NCBI RefSeq assembly: GCF_000737325.1
Contig: NZ_CP011125.1
Location: forward strand, 7,688,001 to 7,752,000
From: Sandaracinus amylolyticus
Lineage (GTDB): Bacteria > Myxococcota_A > Polyangia > Polyangiales > Sandaracinaceae
DNA: 64,000 nucleotides
Reading direction: 5' to 3'
In this document: positions 1-8,500 of the stretch, piece by piece
How the letters are laid out: every line of letters begins with the position of its first letter
Position numbering within the stretch: position 1 is the first letter of the stretch
The notes under the pieces: model-generated
Database searches by the model: none
What the model was told of the DNA's origin: nothing
The model's input: only the letters and a program-made list of their open reading frames with translations
Made by a program: the position numbers and the translations under genes

Positions 1-8
1 TCGGCGGG

Positions 9-212
9 ATGCGAGGGCGGCCCGCGAGCTTCCGGATCCTCGGCGTCTGCACGGGCGCGGGGCTGCTGCTCTCGCTCGTGTCGCGCTGGACCGTCGACAC
101 GACGCTGCTTTTCGCGATCGTGGGGGCCCAGCTCGCCGCGCTCGTGGTGCGCGGCGCGCTGCGCTCCGCCGCGAAGGCGAAGCGGCGCGCCGCGTTCGAT
201 CTCAGCCGGTGA
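9..212 (+). CDS. small membrane protein or C-terminus of a cut gene
   Basis: A 67-residue reading frame with two hydrophobic stretches (about residues 10-25 and 30-47) and a basic tail, so probably an inner-membrane protein. The frame stays open to the left edge of the window, so this may be only the end of a longer polytopic protein whose start lies outside. No family is recognisable. Its stop overlaps by 11 bases the convergent rraA-like gene. Confidence 0.4.
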   Translation: MRGRPASFRILGVCTGAGLLLSLVSRWTVDTTLLFAIVGAQLAALVVRGALRSAAKAKRRAAFDLSR

Positions 213-687
213 CCTCGACGCGACGCTCGGTCACGACGACGCCGTCGTGGTCGACCCACACGTGCTGGCCCGGCACGAACGTCACGCCCGCGAACGTCAC
301 CGGCTCGTTCACCACGCCCACGCCGCGCTTGTCGCTCTTGCGCGGGTGGGTGCCCAGCGCGACGACGCCGAGCTCGATCGTCGCGATGTCCGCGCTGTCG
401 CGGATGCAGCCGTAGACGACGACGCCCGACCACCCGTTCTTCGCGCCGAGCGCCGCGAGCTGATCGCCGACCAGCGCGCGCCGCATCGAGCCTCCGCCGT
501 CGACCACGAGCACGCGCCCCGCGCCCGGCTCCTCGAGCGCTTTGCGGACGAGCGCGTTGTCCTCGTGGAGCTTGAGCGTCGCGATCGGTCCGTCGAACAC
601 GACGCGCGCGCCGTACGAGCGGAAGATCGGATCGCACACGCGCACGAGCTCGGGATGGGCGTCGCAGAGATCGGTGGTCTTCGTCAT
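202..687 (-). CDS. rraA: RraA-family protein
   Basis: 161 residues, the same length as E. coli RraA. The family signature is present: GDQLAALG around residues 74-81 and the GCIRD motif with Arg96-Asp97, the residues that bind metal and substrate in 4-hydroxy-4-methyl-2-oxoglutarate aldolases. Members are either inhibitors of RNase E or metal-dependent HMG/CHA aldolases, and many annotated as RNase regulators have aldolase or oxaloacetate decarboxylase activity. No aromatic ring-cleavage genes lie next to it, so the role is open. Cytosolic, no signal peptide. A TAAGTC box ends nine bases before the ATG and no clear ribosome binding site is seen. Confidence 0.88.
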   Translation of the reverse strand: MTKTTDLCDAHPELVRVCDPIFRSYGARVVFDGPIATLKLHEDNALVRKALEEPGAGRVLVVDGGGSMRRALVGDQLAALGAKNGWSGVVVYGCIRDSADIATIELGVVALGTHPRKSDKRGVGVVNEPVTFAGVTFVPGQHVWVDHDGVVVTERRVEVTG

Positions 688-721
688 GGCCGACGCGACT
701 TACCCGCCGCGCCTGGCACGA

Positions 722-1048
722 TCAACGCGAGCGGGAGCGACGCGCCGCCGCGCGGTGACCGCTGCGCAGCTCGCGCACCAGCTCGTCCTTCTTCTTGCGG
801 CTCGGGGCGGCGATGCCCTTCTCGCGCGCGAGGTTCACGAGCTCCTGCTTCGTGCGGTCCTCGAGCGAGCGACGCGGGTTGCCGGTGCCCTGCGTCGTCT
901 TGTTGGGCGTGCGCCCTTCCTCGCGGCGCTGCTTGTTCACGGTGCGCGCGGCGATCTGCTTGGCGCGCGGGGCGGGCACGCCGCGCTCCTCCTGGCTGTC
1001 CTTGATGTGCTCGTACTTGCGCTCGTCCTTCGGGCTCCAACGCGGCAT
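722..1048 (-). CDS. small basic Rho-N/SAP-like protein
   Basis: 108 residues, very rich in Lys/Arg. The C-terminal part (about residues 62-95) has the helix-extended-helix pattern of Rho termination factor N-terminal domains, seen as KQELVNLAREKGI followed by KKDELVREL. Such domains bind nucleic acid, and free-standing small proteins of this kind are often annotated as plasmid stabilisation or Rho-N proteins. The start at 1048 is chosen because AGGAGG lies six bases upstream; a longer frame to 1147 has no such site and an atypical Arg/Ser-rich extension. Function beyond nucleic-acid binding is not known. Confidence 0.8.
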   Translation of the reverse strand: MPRWSPKDERKYEHIKDSQEERGVPAPRAKQIAARTVNKQRREEGRTPNKTTQGTGNPRRSLEDRTKQELVNLAREKGIAAPSRKKKDELVRELRSGHRAAARRSRSR

Positions 1049-1196
1049 GTCGTGCCTCCTGGCCACGCGCATTCGCATCGCGCGTGCCCATGACGGAGAG
1101 GTACGAGCCGTCGCGCGCGCCGTGGATCGCGAGGCACTCCGCCCCACACGCGTCGCGACGCCCCCTCGGGTGAACGATGGGAACGAGCGCGTCTGC

Positions 1197-1202
1197 TAGC
1201 CT
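1197..1202 (+). promoter_or_regulatory. putative -10 box of rhomboid gene
   Basis: TAGCCT lies 12 bases before the rhomboid ATG and no Shine-Dalgarno sequence is present between them. It fits the short-leader promoter pattern seen at many genes of this window. No convincing -35 element. Confidence 0.4.
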
Positions 1203-1214
1203 GTTCGAGGTCTC

Positions 1215-1829
1215 ATGACCGCCCCGAAGACGAAGCGCGATCGCGAGCCGACGTTCGCCGACCTCGGGCGCGAGCTGAAGCTCCACGGCGTGGTGCTCGC
1301 GATCCTGGTGGCGGTGCTGTGGGTCGAGGAGATCGTCGACGTGTTCCTCGGCGGCGCCCTCGACGCGTTCGGCATCCGTCCGCGCGAGGTCGCGGGGCTG
1401 ATCGGCATCCCGCTCTCGCCGTTCCTCCACGCAGGGTTCCCGCACCTGATCGCGAACACGGTCCCGCTGATCGTGCTCGGCTGGTTCGTGATGCTGCGGG
1501 AGACCTGGCACTTCTTCGCGGTCAGCGCCGCGGTGATCGTGCTCGGCGGGCTCGGCGTGTGGATGTTCGGCCAGACCGGCAGCGTGCACATCGGCGCGAG
1601 CGGGCTCGTGTTCGGGTGGCTCGGGTACCTGCTGCTCGGCGGGTGGTTCGAGCGACGCGTGAGCACGATCCTCGGCTCGCTCGTGGTCGCGGTGCTCTAC
1701 GGCGGGCTCGTCTGGGGCGTGCTCCCGGGGACGCCCGGCGTGTCGTGGGAGGCCCATTTCTTCGGGTTCCTCGCGGGCGCGCTCATGGCGTGGGTGCTCG
1801 CGCGGCGCGAGAAGGCGGCGCGGGCGTGA
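1215..1829 (+). CDS. rhomboid-family intramembrane serine protease
   Basis: 204 residues with about six membrane helices. The catalytic dyad of rhomboids is visible: the GASG motif with Ser129 in one helix and His181 in the last helix (WEAHFFGFLAG). The HxxxN motif of helix 2 is also present (HLIAN, residues 77-81), which helps form the oxyanion hole. Rhomboids cut transmembrane helices of other membrane proteins; the substrate here cannot be told. The length fits a minimal six-helix bacterial rhomboid without an extra domain. Confidence 0.9.
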   Translation: MTAPKTKRDREPTFADLGRELKLHGVVLAILVAVLWVEEIVDVFLGGALDAFGIRPREVAGLIGIPLSPFLHAGFPHLIANTVPLIVLGWFVMLRETWHFFAVSAAVIVLGGLGVWMFGQTGSVHIGASGLVFGWLGYLLLGGWFERRVSTILGSLVVAVLYGGLVWGVLPGTPGVSWEAHFFGFLAGALMAWVLARREKAARA

Positions 1830-1869
1830 AGGCCTTCGAGGAGACGGACATGGAGTCGGAGCCACACGC

Positions 1870-2286
1870 ATGAGCCCACGCCACCGAGTCCTGATCGTGG
1901 AGGACGAGCCGACCTTGCGCTTGGCGTTGCGGCGGATCCTCGAGGAGGCGGGCGCCGAGGTGGTCGCGGTGGAGTGCGTCACCGACGCCTTCGCGCAGCT
2001 GGTGCCCGACGCGGGCATCACGATGGTGCTGAGCGATCTGCACCTGCCCGACGGGCTGGGCACCGCCGTGCTCGAGCGGGCGCGAGGGCTCGGCATCGCG
2101 CGGCGCGCGCTCTCGAGCGGCGATCGGGCGGCCCTGCGCGAGGTCGACGCGGAGCTCGCGACCGACCTGCTGACGAAGCCGGTGTCGCGCACGGTGCTCG
2201 AGGCGCTGGTGGGCGCGATCTCGCGCAGCGGCACCGCGCTGCGGCGGCCCGATCTCGGGAATCGCAGCGGCGACGGCGAGGGCTGA
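1870..2286 (+). CDS. single-domain response regulator
   Basis: 138 residues made almost entirely of a receiver domain: acidic pair Glu11-Asp12, phospho-acceptor Asp56 (LSDLHLPDG), switch Ser82/83, and Lys103 (TKP). No output domain follows, only a short Gly/Arg-rich tail, so it would act as a CheY-like messenger or phosphate sink. No histidine kinase is next to it, hence an orphan. It starts 40 bases after the rhomboid stop and may be co-transcribed with that gene. Confidence 0.88.
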   Translation: MSPRHRVLIVEDEPTLRLALRRILEEAGAEVVAVECVTDAFAQLVPDAGITMVLSDLHLPDGLGTAVLERARGLGIARRALSSGDRAALREVDAELATDLLTKPVSRTVLEALVGAISRSGTALRRPDLGNRSGDGEG

Positions 2287-2345
2287 GCGCCCTCAGCAGC
2301 CCGCGTCGATCGTACTTGCGTCGCGTGGTATGCCCGCCGCCCATC

Positions 2346-3917
2346 ATGGACCGCTCGCTCGTCCTCATCCTCGACTTCGGCTCGCAGTACACCCAGCTCA
2401 TCGCGCGGCGCGTCCGCGAGCAGCGCGTCTACTGCGAGATCCACCCGTGCACGATCCCGCTCGCGCAGATCCGCGCGATGCAGCCGCGCGCGGTGATCCT
2501 GAGCGGCGGGCCGTCGAGCGTGTTCGAGGAAGGCGCGCCGAGCGTCGATCGCGGCGTGTTCGAGCTCGGCGTGCCGGTGCTCGGCATCTGCTACGGGATG
2601 CAGCTCTTCTGTCACCTGCTCGGCGGCGGCGTGGAGAAGGCGGCCGAGCGCGAGTACGGCCCGGCGCGCATCGAGGTGCGCAAGGCCGAGGGCCTGCTCG
2701 AGGGGTTCCAGCGCGGCGAGCACGTCGACGTGTGGATGAGCCACGGCGATCGCGTGCGCTCGCTTCCGCCCGGCTTCGAGACGCTCGCGAGCACGCCCAA
2801 CGCGCCCTTCGCGGCGGCGGGCAACCTCTCGCGCCGCATCTTCGGCGTGCAGTTCCACCCCGAGGTCGTGCACACGCCGCGCGGCGTGGAGATGCTGCGC
2901 GCGTTCCTGTTCGACGTCGCGCAGCTGCCGCCCGACTGGACGCCGGGCTCGTTCGTCGAGGAGGCGATCGAGAAGATCCGCAACCAGATCGGGCCCGAGG
3001 CGCACGCGATCTGCGGGCTCTCGGGCGGCGTCGACTCGTCGGTCGCGGCGGTCCTCGTGTCACGCGCGATCGGAGATCGCCTGACGTGCATCTTCGTCGA
3101 CAACGGCGTGCTCCGGAAGAACGAGGCCGCCGAGGTCGTGAAGATGTTCAAGGAGCAGGTCGCGATCGGCGATCACGGCGAGGGGCGCCTCAACCTCGTG
3201 CACGTCGACGCGAGCAAGCACTTCATGGACGCGCTGCACGGCGTCGAGGACCCCGAGCAGAAGCGCAAGATCATCGGGCGCGTGTTCATCGAGGTCTTCG
3301 AGCGCGAGGCCGCGAAGGTGAAGAACGCGACGCACCTCGTGCAGGGCACGCTCTATCCCGACGTGATCGAGAGCGTGTCGTTCAAGGGCCCGAGCGCGAC
3401 GATCAAGACGCACCACAACGTCGGTGGTCTGCCCGAGCGCATGAACCTCAAGCTCTGCGAGCCGCTGCGCGAGCTCTTCAAGGACGAGGTGCGCGAGGTC
3501 GGCGCGTCGCTCGGCATGCCGCACCACGTGCTGTGGCGTCATCCGTTCCCCGGGCCCGGCCTCGCGATCCGCTGCCTCGGCGAGATCACGCAGGAGAAGC
3601 TCGACGTGCTGCGCGAAGCGGACGCGATCTTCATCGAGGAGCTGCGCGCGTCGGAGCTCTACGAGCAGGTGTGGCAGGCGTTCAGCGTGATCCTGCCCGT
3701 GCGCAGCGTCGGCGTGATGGGCGACGGGCGCACCTACGAGAACGTGCTCGCGCTGCGCGCCGTGACGTCGAAGGACGGCATGACCGCGGACTGGGCGCGC
3801 TTGCCGTACGAGTTCCTCGCGAAGGTCAGCTCGCGCATCATCAACGAGGTGCGCGGGATCAACCGCGTCGTCTACGACGTGTCGAGCAAGCCGCCGGCGA
3901 CGATCGAGTGGGAGTGA
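2346..3917 (+). CDS. guaA: GMP synthase (glutamine-hydrolysing)
   Basis: 523 residues, the normal size. It converts XMP to GMP with ATP and glutamine, the last step of guanine nucleotide synthesis. Class I glutamine amidotransferase domain at residues 5-190 with nucleophile Cys82 (GICYGMQ) and His171/Glu173 (FHPEV); ATP pyrophosphatase domain with P-loop SGGVDS at 226-231; C-terminal dimerisation domain ending KPPATIEWE. The ATG at 2346 gives the usual N-terminus ([16 protein letters not shown]). A frame extending further upstream is just antisense-like sequence. Its TGA overlaps the GTG of the next gene. Confidence 0.98.
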   Translation: MDRSLVLILDFGSQYTQLIARRVREQRVYCEIHPCTIPLAQIRAMQPRAVILSGGPSSVFEEGAPSVDRGVFELGVPVLGICYGMQLFCHLLGGGVEKAAEREYGPARIEVRKAEGLLEGFQRGEHVDVWMSHGDRVRSLPPGFETLASTPNAPFAAAGNLSRRIFGVQFHPEVVHTPRGVEMLRAFLFDVAQLPPDWTPGSFVEEAIEKIRNQIGPEAHAICGLSGGVDSSVAAVLVSRAIGDRLTCIFVDNGVLRKNEAAEVVKMFKEQVAIGDHGEGRLNLVHVDASKHFMDALHGVEDPEQKRKIIGRVFIEVFEREAAKVKNATHLVQGTLYPDVIESVSFKGPSATIKTHHNVGGLPERMNLKLCEPLRELFKDEVREVGASLGMPHHVLWRHPFPGPGLAIRCLGEITQEKLDVLREADAIFIEELRASELYEQVWQAFSVILPVRSVGVMGDGRTYENVLALRAVTSKDGMTADWARLPYEFLAKVSSRIINEVRGINRVVYDVSSKPPATIEWE

Positions 3918-4393
3918 GCGACCGGGCGACGAGGACGAGGCGCGGACGCGTGTCGCGATCGGGTGGCGTGATCGGCGCTGCGATGATGATGATCGCGAGC
4001 GCGTCCGTCTCGGTGGCGGCGCAGTCGCTGCCAGCGGCGTTCGAGTCGCCGTGGAGCGACGTCGCGCCGGCGATCGTGGAGGATCGCGTGGTCGCAGCCG
4101 GGCTCGGGCTGCCCGACGAGCGGCTCGGGCGGCTGAGCGCGCGACGTGCGGCGGCGCGATCGCGCGGAGAAGAGCGCGCGGAGACGGCGATCCACGCGTG
4201 GGCCGATGATGCGCTGGCGCGCGTGTCGGCGGCTCCGACCGTCGCGGCCGACGTGCATCGCGTGATCGATGCGCGCGCCGAGGTCACGCGCGTGCGTGCG
4301 CTCGCCGATGGTGGTGCGGTGGTCGAGATCGCGGTGCCGCTCGCGGCGCTGCGCGAGGTGAGCAGCGAGAGGGGACTGCCGTGGTCGCGATGA
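3914..4393 (+). CDS. exported protein coupled to guaA
   Basis: 159 residues beginning at a GTG that overlaps the guaA stop codon (GTGA). A basic N-terminus is followed by a hydrophobic segment (about residues 18-36) and a likely signal peptidase site after AAQ near residue 37, so the mature part is periplasmic. The rest is Ala/Arg-rich and helical with no family I recognise. Its stop overlaps the start of the following lipoprotein gene (ATGA). An alternative GTG start at 3950 would still keep the signal peptide. Confidence 0.6.
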   Translation: MSDRATRTRRGRVSRSGGVIGAAMMMIASASVSVAAQSLPAAFESPWSDVAPAIVEDRVVAAGLGLPDERLGRLSARRAAARSRGEERAETAIHAWADDALARVSAAPTVAADVHRVIDARAEVTRVRALADGGAVVEIAVPLAALREVSSERGLPWSR

Positions 4394-4683
4394 GGACGTT
4401 CGCGCTCGCGCTCGTGATCGGGATCGCGGGCTGTGGTGGCGCGCAGCGCGGCGCCGCGCCGGCGCGCGCGCGCTTCGTGATCACCCCGGACACCGCGCGC
4501 GTCTACACCGACGAGCGCTTTCTCGGCACCGGGCGCGTGCTCGACGCGCGGCCGTTCGAGACGCGCACCGGGACGCGTCGCTTCACCATCACCGCGGACG
4601 GCTACTTCCCGCACGACCTCGAGGTCGAGCTGCCCTCGGGCACGACGACGATCGAGCTCCGGCTGCGTCCGGTTCCGCGGTAG
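4390..4683 (+). CDS. small PEGA-like lipoprotein
   Basis: 97 residues with a lipoprotein signal peptide (lipobox IAGC, Cys15). The mature part resembles a PEGA domain, a small beta-sandwich found on surface proteins: it reads as a series of strands ending with a GYFPHDLEVELPSGTT-like stretch. It overlaps the preceding gene by four bases (ATGA), so it is translationally coupled. A second in-frame start (GTG) lies three codons earlier. Probably anchored to a membrane; partner unknown. Confidence 0.7.
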   Translation: MRTFALALVIGIAGCGGAQRGAAPARARFVITPDTARVYTDERFLGTGRVLDARPFETRTGTRRFTITADGYFPHDLEVELPSGTTTIELRLRPVPR

Positions 4684-4732
4684 CCGGGCAAAGAGCTCGA
4701 TCGTCGACGCGGAGCACGCGAGCGTCGCGTGG

Positions 4733-7700
4733 TCACTCGCAGAAGAAGCGCACGTCGCTGAGGTGCCCCTCGATGATCACGAAGCGCGCGCGATTCGCCG
4801 TGGTGCCCAGCCACGCATCGAGCCCCGGATAGCAGCTCACGCTCGGATCGGGGTGGTGCACCTCGGCCTCGTAGACGCCGTCGGGCATGCTGAACACCAT
4901 CGCACCGCCATACGGAGCGTAGGTGTCCACGCGATCGTTGGTGGGCACTTCCGATCCGCCGAGCAGGATGTTCGTCGACGGCCCGAGATACTTGAGCCCA
5001 TCGGGGATTCCGTCCGGCCCGGCGGGGCCGTTCGGGCGATTCCCGACGACGTCGGGATACGGAATCGAGAACGTGCCCGAGCCGTCGTCGGCATAGATGC
5101 GGAACGTCGCGCCGCCCGTGCCGTTGCCGTCGTAGTCGCCCGCCTCGATCACGCCGTAGCCGCGCGAGCCGACGGGGTCCTGCTCGTTCACCACGGTGAG
5201 CGCAGCATCGCCGAAACCGGGGCGAAGACCGAACCCGCACGTGAACGGGAATCGCGAGTCGACGTTCAGTCCGAGGCTCGACGCCGTGACCGACGCAGTG
5301 CCGCTGTACTCCTGCTCGAAATGGTCTTCGTACGTCGTGGTGAAGACGATCGTCGCCTGGAGGAATCCTTTTCGCGAGATCGTCTGGGCGACATCGACGT
5401 TCCGCGGCAGCCCGAGCATCGTGTAGTACCCGCTCGTGTCGGTGTACGCGCACGCGAGCTCGCGCCCATCGGCGCCGTGGAGCAGCTCGCCGTCGCTGCC
5501 CCGCGGACATACGCGGAATCCCGGCGCGGGCGCGCCCGTGCGGTTGTCGATCACGCGCTGGCGATAGACGATCACACTTCCGTCATCGATCAGGGCGGAG
5601 AGCTGCGGCAGGCTCATCCCGCTCACGGTCGAGAGATCGAGCCCGGCGATCGCGAGGCGATCGATCCAGTAGGCATCTCCGCCCACGCCCGCGACGCGCA
5701 GCATCGTGCGCGAGTCGAGCGCGGTGAAGCGCCAGCGGAGGTTCGACGGATTGCTCCACGGCGAGCAGAAGCCGACGCTGACTGCGTCGCTCCCCGCGAG
5801 ATCGTTCATGCAGCCGCCGCTCGTGTTGTTCATCGCGACCACGCGCCCCACGCCGCTCGCGTCGAGCTCGAGCACGAACTGCTGCGCGGTCGAGCCGTTG
5901 CAGGCGGCGAAGCGATAATCGAGGCCCCAGAGCGAGTCGAGGCACATCGCGTACGGATTGTCCTCGGGGTGGATCGAATAGCGACGATTGCGCTCGAGCG
6001 TCTGGACGAATTTGCCGCTCGCCACGTCACGCACGAAGAAGCGCTGTCGCGGATTGGCGTCCTCGGTCGCGCCCGTGCAGCTGCGCGTCTCGCCGGGGAA
6101 GATCCCGAGGATGCTGCCGTCGAGGAAGAGCCCGGGCTCGCCGATCATCGCGAGACAGCGCCCCGACGACTCGCTCCGGATCGCGAACAGCGAGCCCGTC
6201 TGCGAGTGCGCGGAGGTCGCGACGTCACCCGTCACGTAGACCGACGAGAAGCGCTGTCCGTAGCGCGGCCAGGTGAGGCCGAGGTTCGCGAGATAGTCGT
6301 TCGCGAACACGCCATAAGGGTCCCAGGCATCGACGATCGCCTGGAAGCGTGCCAGTCGCGACGCGGTGTTCGCGCGGTGCGCCGCGTTCGCGAAGAGGGC
6401 AGTCGTGTTCTTCCCGAAGTGGAGCTGCGCGTGCGGATATCGCGCGACGATCCACGCGATCACGTCGGTGTACGGCCGCGCGTAGTCGGCGAGCTGCGCG
6501 TCGGTGAACGAATACGGCCGGAAGAACGGAAGCTCGATGTGCACGAGGCGATCACCGGGCGCGACGCCGGGACGCACCGCGTTGCTGCCGAACAGCGTGT
6601 CGTCGCGCGCCTCGTCGAACCGCACCACCGCGCCTACGAGCGGCATCGCGCGCCCGTCGCGGTCGAAGCGCTCGTCGATGTAGTTGAGGATCGCCGCCGC
6701 TTCCTCCGCGCGCACCGACACCTCGAGGTCGTATTGCGAATAACGAGGCTGCGTGTCGGGAAAGCGATCGATCGTGAGCATTCGATGCCCCGGCCCGACT
6801 GCGTCGTTCACGCGGTCACAGCCACCCGAGCCATCGGGGATGCAGATCGGGCTCGACGCCATGCGCTGGATCGCCTGGCTCTCGAAGAACGGCTCGAGGC
6901 TCGGCGTGCACGCCGAGAGCTGCGCCGAGGTCTGGAAGAAGTCGGACTCGAACGGAGTCACGTCGGGCGAGAAGAGGTGGTTCACCGCGCCCGGATGCGT
7001 CACCGGCGCAGTGGTCTCCTCGCCGCAGAATCGCACCCAACGATCGTTCGCGGGATAGAACATCAAGAACGCGTAGTCGCAGCCCGCGATCAGCGCGTCG
7101 ACGTCCTCCGGGACGATGCTCTGCGTGACCGGGATCTCCTCCGAATATCCACGCAGGTTCGTGATGTCGTCGACCGCGAGACGCACTCGCGCCATCCCGC
7201 CGAGCGCGCCGAGGTTCGCACGCAGCGCACGCCACTCGTCGGGCGTCGTGTTCTGCGCGTTCTTCCGCACGATGGTTCCGTCGGGACGCACCATGTCGAT
7301 CTCGAGGACGCGGCTCGCGATCGCCGACGTGCTCTGCGTGCTCGATCCGTGGATGCCCGTCGCCACGCCACCGACGACGTTGATCGCGCCGTAGCCCACG
7401 ACCGTGTAGCCCAGCCACTTCCCGCGCGCGGCGAGATGATCGGTCAGCTGCGTGAAGCTCACGCCCGCCTCGACCACCACGGTGTCGCGGCCACCCCAGG
7501 GCTCGATCTCCGAAATGCCGTCGAGCGCCTCCGTGACGATCACGCCGCCGTCGGAGCAGAAGTTCCCGGCCGTCGAGTGACCGGTGCCCATGAACTTGAT
7601 CCGCCGGTTCTGCGCGACCAATTCGCGCACTGCCATCTGCATCTCCGCGATCGTGCGAGGGCGGTAGATCAGGCTCTCCGGACAGCTCGAGTACTCGGAG

Positions 7701-7891
7701 TAGTAGCCGACTGCGCGTGTGTTCCGATCGACGCAGTCGGTCACGCAGCTCGTCGTGGACTCACCGACGTCGCACGTGCCGTTTCCACACGTGAGCGTCA
7801 GTGGCGTCACCGCGGGACAGAGCTGAGCGCGTGCTGGAAACGCGCTTCCGAGGAGGACGACCAGCGAGACACCGAACAGCCACGGGCGCAT
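4733..7891 (-). CDS. secreted FAD-linked oxidase with extra C-terminal domains
   Basis: 1052 residues. Signal peptide (residues 1-22), then a short Cys motif (CGNGTCDVGE, 35-44) typical of myxobacterial exported proteins. Residues about 75-550 form a PCMH-type FAD domain plus sugar-lactone-oxidase-like C-domain: GTGHST at 102-107, GGVATGIHG at 174-182, and a final DPYGVFANDYL motif as in D-arabinono-1,4-lactone oxidases. Residues about 575-735 look like a beta-trefoil (ricin-B-like) carbohydrate module, followed by a carboxypeptidase-regulatory-like fold and a unique C-terminal domain to the end. The start is fixed by GGAGG five bases upstream. Likely an extracellular oxidase of a sugar or polyol; no substrate can be named. 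Confidence 0.85.
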   Translation of the reverse strand: MRPWLFGVSLVVLLGSAFPARAQLCPAVTPLTLTCGNGTCDVGESTTSCVTDCVDRNTRAVGYYSEYSSCPESLIYRPRTIAEMQMAVRELVAQNRRIKFMGTGHSTAGNFCSDGGVIVTEALDGISEIEPWGGRDTVVVEAGVSFTQLTDHLAARGKWLGYTVVGYGAINVVGGVATGIHGSSTQSTSAIASRVLEIDMVRPDGTIVRKNAQNTTPDEWRALRANLGALGGMARVRLAVDDITNLRGYSEEIPVTQSIVPEDVDALIAGCDYAFLMFYPANDRWVRFCGEETTAPVTHPGAVNHLFSPDVTPFESDFFQTSAQLSACTPSLEPFFESQAIQRMASSPICIPDGSGGCDRVNDAVGPGHRMLTIDRFPDTQPRYSQYDLEVSVRAEEAAAILNYIDERFDRDGRAMPLVGAVVRFDEARDDTLFGSNAVRPGVAPGDRLVHIELPFFRPYSFTDAQLADYARPYTDVIAWIVARYPHAQLHFGKNTTALFANAAHRANTASRLARFQAIVDAWDPYGVFANDYLANLGLTWPRYGQRFSSVYVTGDVATSAHSQTGSLFAIRSESSGRCLAMIGEPGLFLDGSILGIFPGETRSCTGATEDANPRQRFFVRDVASGKFVQTLERNRRYSIHPEDNPYAMCLDSLWGLDYRFAACNGSTAQQFVLELDASGVGRVVAMNNTSGGCMNDLAGSDAVSVGFCSPWSNPSNLRWRFTALDSRTMLRVAGVGGDAYWIDRLAIAGLDLSTVSGMSLPQLSALIDDGSVIVYRQRVIDNRTGAPAPGFRVCPRGSDGELLHGADGRELACAYTDTSGYYTMLGLPRNVDVAQTISRKGFLQATIVFTTTYEDHFEQEYSGTASVTASSLGLNVDSRFPFTCGFGLRPGFGDAALTVVNEQDPVGSRGYGVIEAGDYDGNGTGGATFRIYADDGSGTFSIPYPDVVGNRPNGPAGPDGIPDGLKYLGPSTNILLGGSEVPTNDRVDTYAPYGGAMVFSMPDGVYEAEVHHPDPSVSCYPGLDAWLGTTANRARFVIIEGHLSDVRFFCE

Positions 7892-7917
7892 CGCACCTCC
7901 GCTATTTGCGAGATTGA

Positions 7918-8451
7918 CTATCTGACTGGCACTCGGGCGGGCTTCGCCGCCAGCATCTCGATGCGTCGCTGGACCTCGGCGACGCGAGGCCCCAACGGGC
8001 TCTCCGCGTTCTTCGAGGCGATCCACTCGACGGCTTCGCGGACGCTCGCGAAGACGCGCTGCGGGACCGGCCTCCGCGAGGCCAGTTGGATCCCGGTGAG
8101 GATGCTGCGCACGAGCGCACCGTGGAGGCCCGACTCGGTCAGCACGATCGCCGACGCGTACGCCATCGAGTCGAACTCGTGACTGACGGTCTCGCCGTAT
8201 TGGCGCACCGACGCGTCGGGGCGCGAGAACGACTCGGTCGAGAGCAGCAGGGTCAGGCCGGCGATCTGCCCGTGCGCTTCGTGGAGCCGCTTCTGGCTCG
8301 ACGAGACGGCCTTCAGCACGTCGATGGTGATGCGACCGCGGTAGATCGCGACCATCAGCTCGTGGAACTCGAAGATCCCAACGTCCCCTCGATCGACGAG
8401 GGGTCGTCCGAGCTCTGGCTCGAGTGTCGCCACGCTGCGACGACGGTACAC
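7918..8451 (-). CDS. STAS/SpoIIAA-like hypothetical protein
   Basis: 177 residues, cytosolic. The order of strands and helices, and the C-terminal motif RVFASVREAVEWI, resemble STAS/SpoIIAA-like proteins common in myxobacteria, some of which act in signalling. This is a fold-level guess, not a sequence-level assignment. It starts at GTG (8451); a GTG at 8433 is an alternative. It lies 26 bases upstream of the FAD oxidase and 49 bases downstream of the TonB receptor fusion, so it is probably co-transcribed with them. Confidence 0.65.
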   Translation of the reverse strand: MYRRRSVATLEPELGRPLVDRGDVGIFEFHELMVAIYRGRITIDVLKAVSSSQKRLHEAHGQIAGLTLLLSTESFSRPDASVRQYGETVSHEFDSMAYASAIVLTESGLHGALVRSILTGIQLASRRPVPQRVFASVREAVEWIASKNAESPLGPRVAEVQRRIEMLAAKPARVPVR

Positions 8452-8500
8452 ACTCTGGGACTCCGACTCCAGAGGCTGCGCGCGGATTCGTTCGCCGTCG

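Noticed and set aside
1048-1147. Longer N-terminus for the Rho-N-like protein
   Set aside because: AGGAGG is placed exactly for the ATG at 1048, and the extension has a composition unlike the rest.
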